A stretch of 15,343 nt of DNA from Helicobacter sp. (GTDB lineage: Bacteria; Campylobacterota; Campylobacteria; Campylobacterales; Helicobacteraceae). Position numbers and translations under genes: made by a program. Of this stretch, positions 14,229 to 15,343 are shown piece by piece (position 1 is the stretch's first letter; each line of letters opens with the position of its first letter). The notes below the pieces were generated by a model. That model ran no database searches. It had not been told where the DNA came from and was given only the letters and a program-made list of their open reading frames with translations. Where the stretch lies: NCBI RefSeq assembly GCF_029067145.1, contig NZ_JAIEFA010000004.1, positions 1 to 15,343 of the forward strand, written 5' to 3'.

Positions 14229-14933
14229 ATGGATAGAATTGCAGCGACTACTTTAGGTTTTTGCTTGATTGTTTGCAGTATTGTGTTTGGTGTGGGTGCG
14301 AACCTTGCCGTGAAAGAATTTCGCGCAGGTGAGCGTAGTGTAGTTGTCAAAGGCTTGAGTGAGCAAGAAGTATTCGCAGATGTGATGATTTTACCCCTTA
14401 GATTTCGTCTTGCAAACAACGACTTGCACGCGCTTTATACTGAAGTAGAGCGCAATTCTCAAAAAATTGTGGAATTTTTAGAGAAAATGGGGTTTGAGAA
14501 AAGCGAGATTACAATCGGTTCGCCCAATATTACCGATAAGCTTAGCAATGATTATGCGGACGATAGAAGGGTAACTTATCGTTATTCTGGCAGCGGTGAG
14601 GTGATTTTATACACAAAGCAAGTGGAACTTGGGCGAGAAGTATTTGGACGCATTACAGAGCTTGGACAAGAGGGAATCGCAATCAACATTAATACTTATG
14701 ATGTAGAATATAGTTATACGCAACTCAATTCCATTAAGCCGCAAATGATTGAAGAATCTACACTCAATGCAAGAGAGGCTGCACAGAAGTTTGCTAAAGA
14801 TTCTAATAGTAAGCTTGGCGGAATCAAACGCGCAACACAAGGGCAGTTTAGTATTAGCAACCGAGACCAAAATACGAGACACATTAAGAATGTGCGCGTC
14901 GTTTCTACGATAGAGTATTATTTGGAGGATTAA
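14229..14933 (+). CDS. SIMPL/DUF541-domain protein with N-terminal membrane anchor
   Basis: A 234-aa protein with one N-terminal hydrophobic segment (residues about 4-27), followed by a periplasmic SIMPL (DUF541) domain. The domain opens with RSVVVKGLSEQEVFADVM, a typical VxGxGxxxxxPD-like strand, and ends with VRVVSTIEYYLED. Function is unknown in this group; E. coli YggE, of the same family, is linked to oxidative stress. I chose the ATG at 14229, with AAAGGAG five bases upstream. An in-frame ATG at 14199 overlaps the HIT stop by four bases but lacks a good ribosome site and would put ten residues before the anchor. Confidence 0.82.
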   Translation: MDRIAATTLGFCLIVCSIVFGVGANLAVKEFRAGERSVVVKGLSEQEVFADVMILPLRFRLANNDLHALYTEVERNSQKIVEFLEKMGFEKSEITIGSPNITDKLSNDYADDRRVTYRYSGSGEVILYTKQVELGREVFGRITELGQEGIAININTYDVEYSYTQLNSIKPQMIEESTLNAREAAQKFAKDSNSKLGGIKRATQGQFSISNRDQNTRHIKNVRVVSTIEYYLED

Positions 14934-14937
14934 CCTC
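14923..14937 (+). other. Small inverted repeat over the SIMPL stop codon
   Basis: GGAGG and CCTCC flank ATTAA, with the TAA stop in the loop. It is only five base pairs and no T-run follows, so a terminator role is doubtful. Confidence 0.25.
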
Positions 14938-14981
14938 CTATCCTTGCGACTCCCAACCCAACACCACTAAAGGAATCCCTA

Positions 14982-15260
14982 ATGTATTGCACTTCCAACA
15001 CAATGTTTAATCCCCATTCAGCCAAAGAAAGAATAAAAAATCATTTAGCTTATAAACTAGGTTTAGTCTTAATAGAATATGGCAAACAAAGAAAAGGAAT
15101 CCCAAACAACCCCCTCTTTCTTAATGAGGATTTGCTTTCTAATCCTCAATCCTTCCAAACCAATACAATCCATAAAACCACAACAACAAACTCTCCTATT
15201 GTTTCTAATTCTCAAGAATCTATTTCTGTGCGGGGGGGGGGGGGTATTGAACAGTATTAA
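14982..15260 (+). CDS. Short ORF with a transferase accessory motif and a terminal poly-G tract
   Basis: A 92-aa ORF starting at an ATG with AAAGGA about six bases upstream. Residues about 9-31 (FNPHSAKERIKNHLAYKLG and on) match the accessory motif of the left-edge gene (AKHRIHSHLSYKLG). The rest is low-complexity and rich in Asn, Thr and Ser and has no catalytic domain, so it is probably a detached or decayed fragment of a glycan transferase gene. The ORF ends in a G13 tract. With 13 G the tail is IEQY; with 12 G it reads VLNSIKIPFIFLFF and ends at 15288; with 11 or 14 G it stops at once. No frame continues past 15288. It follows the SIMPL gene after 48 bases in the same frame. A true short protein is possible. 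Confidence 0.45.
   Translation: MYCTSNTMFNPHSAKERIKNHLAYKLGLVLIEYGKQRKGIPNNPLFLNEDLLSNPQSFQTNTIHKTTTTNSPIVSNSQESISVRGGGGIEQY
15232..15244 (+). repeat. G13 homopolymer (phase-variation tract)
   Basis: Thirteen consecutive G follow TTCTGTGC, the same eight bases that precede the G10 tract at 281. It is in the same codon register (Ser-Val-Arg-Gly) and changes the C-terminal tail of the short ORF. Confidence 0.85.
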
Positions 15261-15343
15261 GATTCCTTTTATCTTTTTATTTTTTTAAAACTTCTATTAA
15301 CAATATTGAAAAAAAAACAATCCAATAAAAAACAAAACCAATA

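Overview
The window looks like a chromosomal segment of a capsule-bearing Helicobacter, most likely of the enterohepatic type, or a close Campylobacterales relative. The evidence is the AT-rich composition, the TTG and GTG starts with AAGGA-type ribosome binding sites, two long poly-G tracts of the phase-variable kind, a FlaC-type short flagellin, and the gene orders dcd/accB/accC and ddl/hydrolase/murF/HIT, which I remember from H. pylori. KpsC is absent from H. pylori but typical of capsulated Campylobacter and enterohepatic Helicobacter. The species assignment is inference.

Left edge (1-886): the 3' end of a surface-sugar transferase-type gene whose reading frame is broken at a G10 tract, then a gap of about 500 bases. 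In that gap lies a 20-codon gene for an almost wholly hydrophobic peptide. Its promoter has good boxes, its very strong Shine-Dalgarno is locked in a hairpin, and two mutually exclusive hairpins lie downstream. A promoter-like sequence on the opposite strand points back over the start codon. This resembles a type I toxin or other small membrane peptide locus and is the best candidate here for something undescribed.

Capsule block (887-5818): three minus-strand genes (extended SDR, IspD/TarI-like cytidylyltransferase, CDP-polyol phosphotransferase) would make and polymerise a CDP-activated polyol phosphate. Divergent from them is kpsC, the two-module Kdo transferase that builds the capsule's lipid-linked Kdo primer. 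The two kpsC modules share an exact 84-bp stretch.

Core block (5956-14933): dcd (dCTP deaminase) on the minus strand, then a co-directional plus-strand run. This comprises accB-accC (biotin carboxylase half of acetyl-CoA carboxylase), a flaC-like flagellin with a possible sigma-54 site and a terminator, dapF (meso-DAP), ddl (D-Ala-D-Ala), an alpha/beta hydrolase, murF (joins the DapF and Ddl products onto the peptidoglycan stem), a HIT protein and a membrane-anchored SIMPL/DUF541 protein. dapF, ddl and murF form a cell-wall precursor group.

Right edge (14982-15343): a short ORF carrying one copy of the same accessory motif as the left-edge gene and ending in a G13 tract with the same sequence in front of it. 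The core block is thus framed by two poly-G cassettes of one family. Degenerate intergenic repeats occur near 787, 5861 and 10248. I saw no tRNA, rRNA, CRISPR array or transposase.
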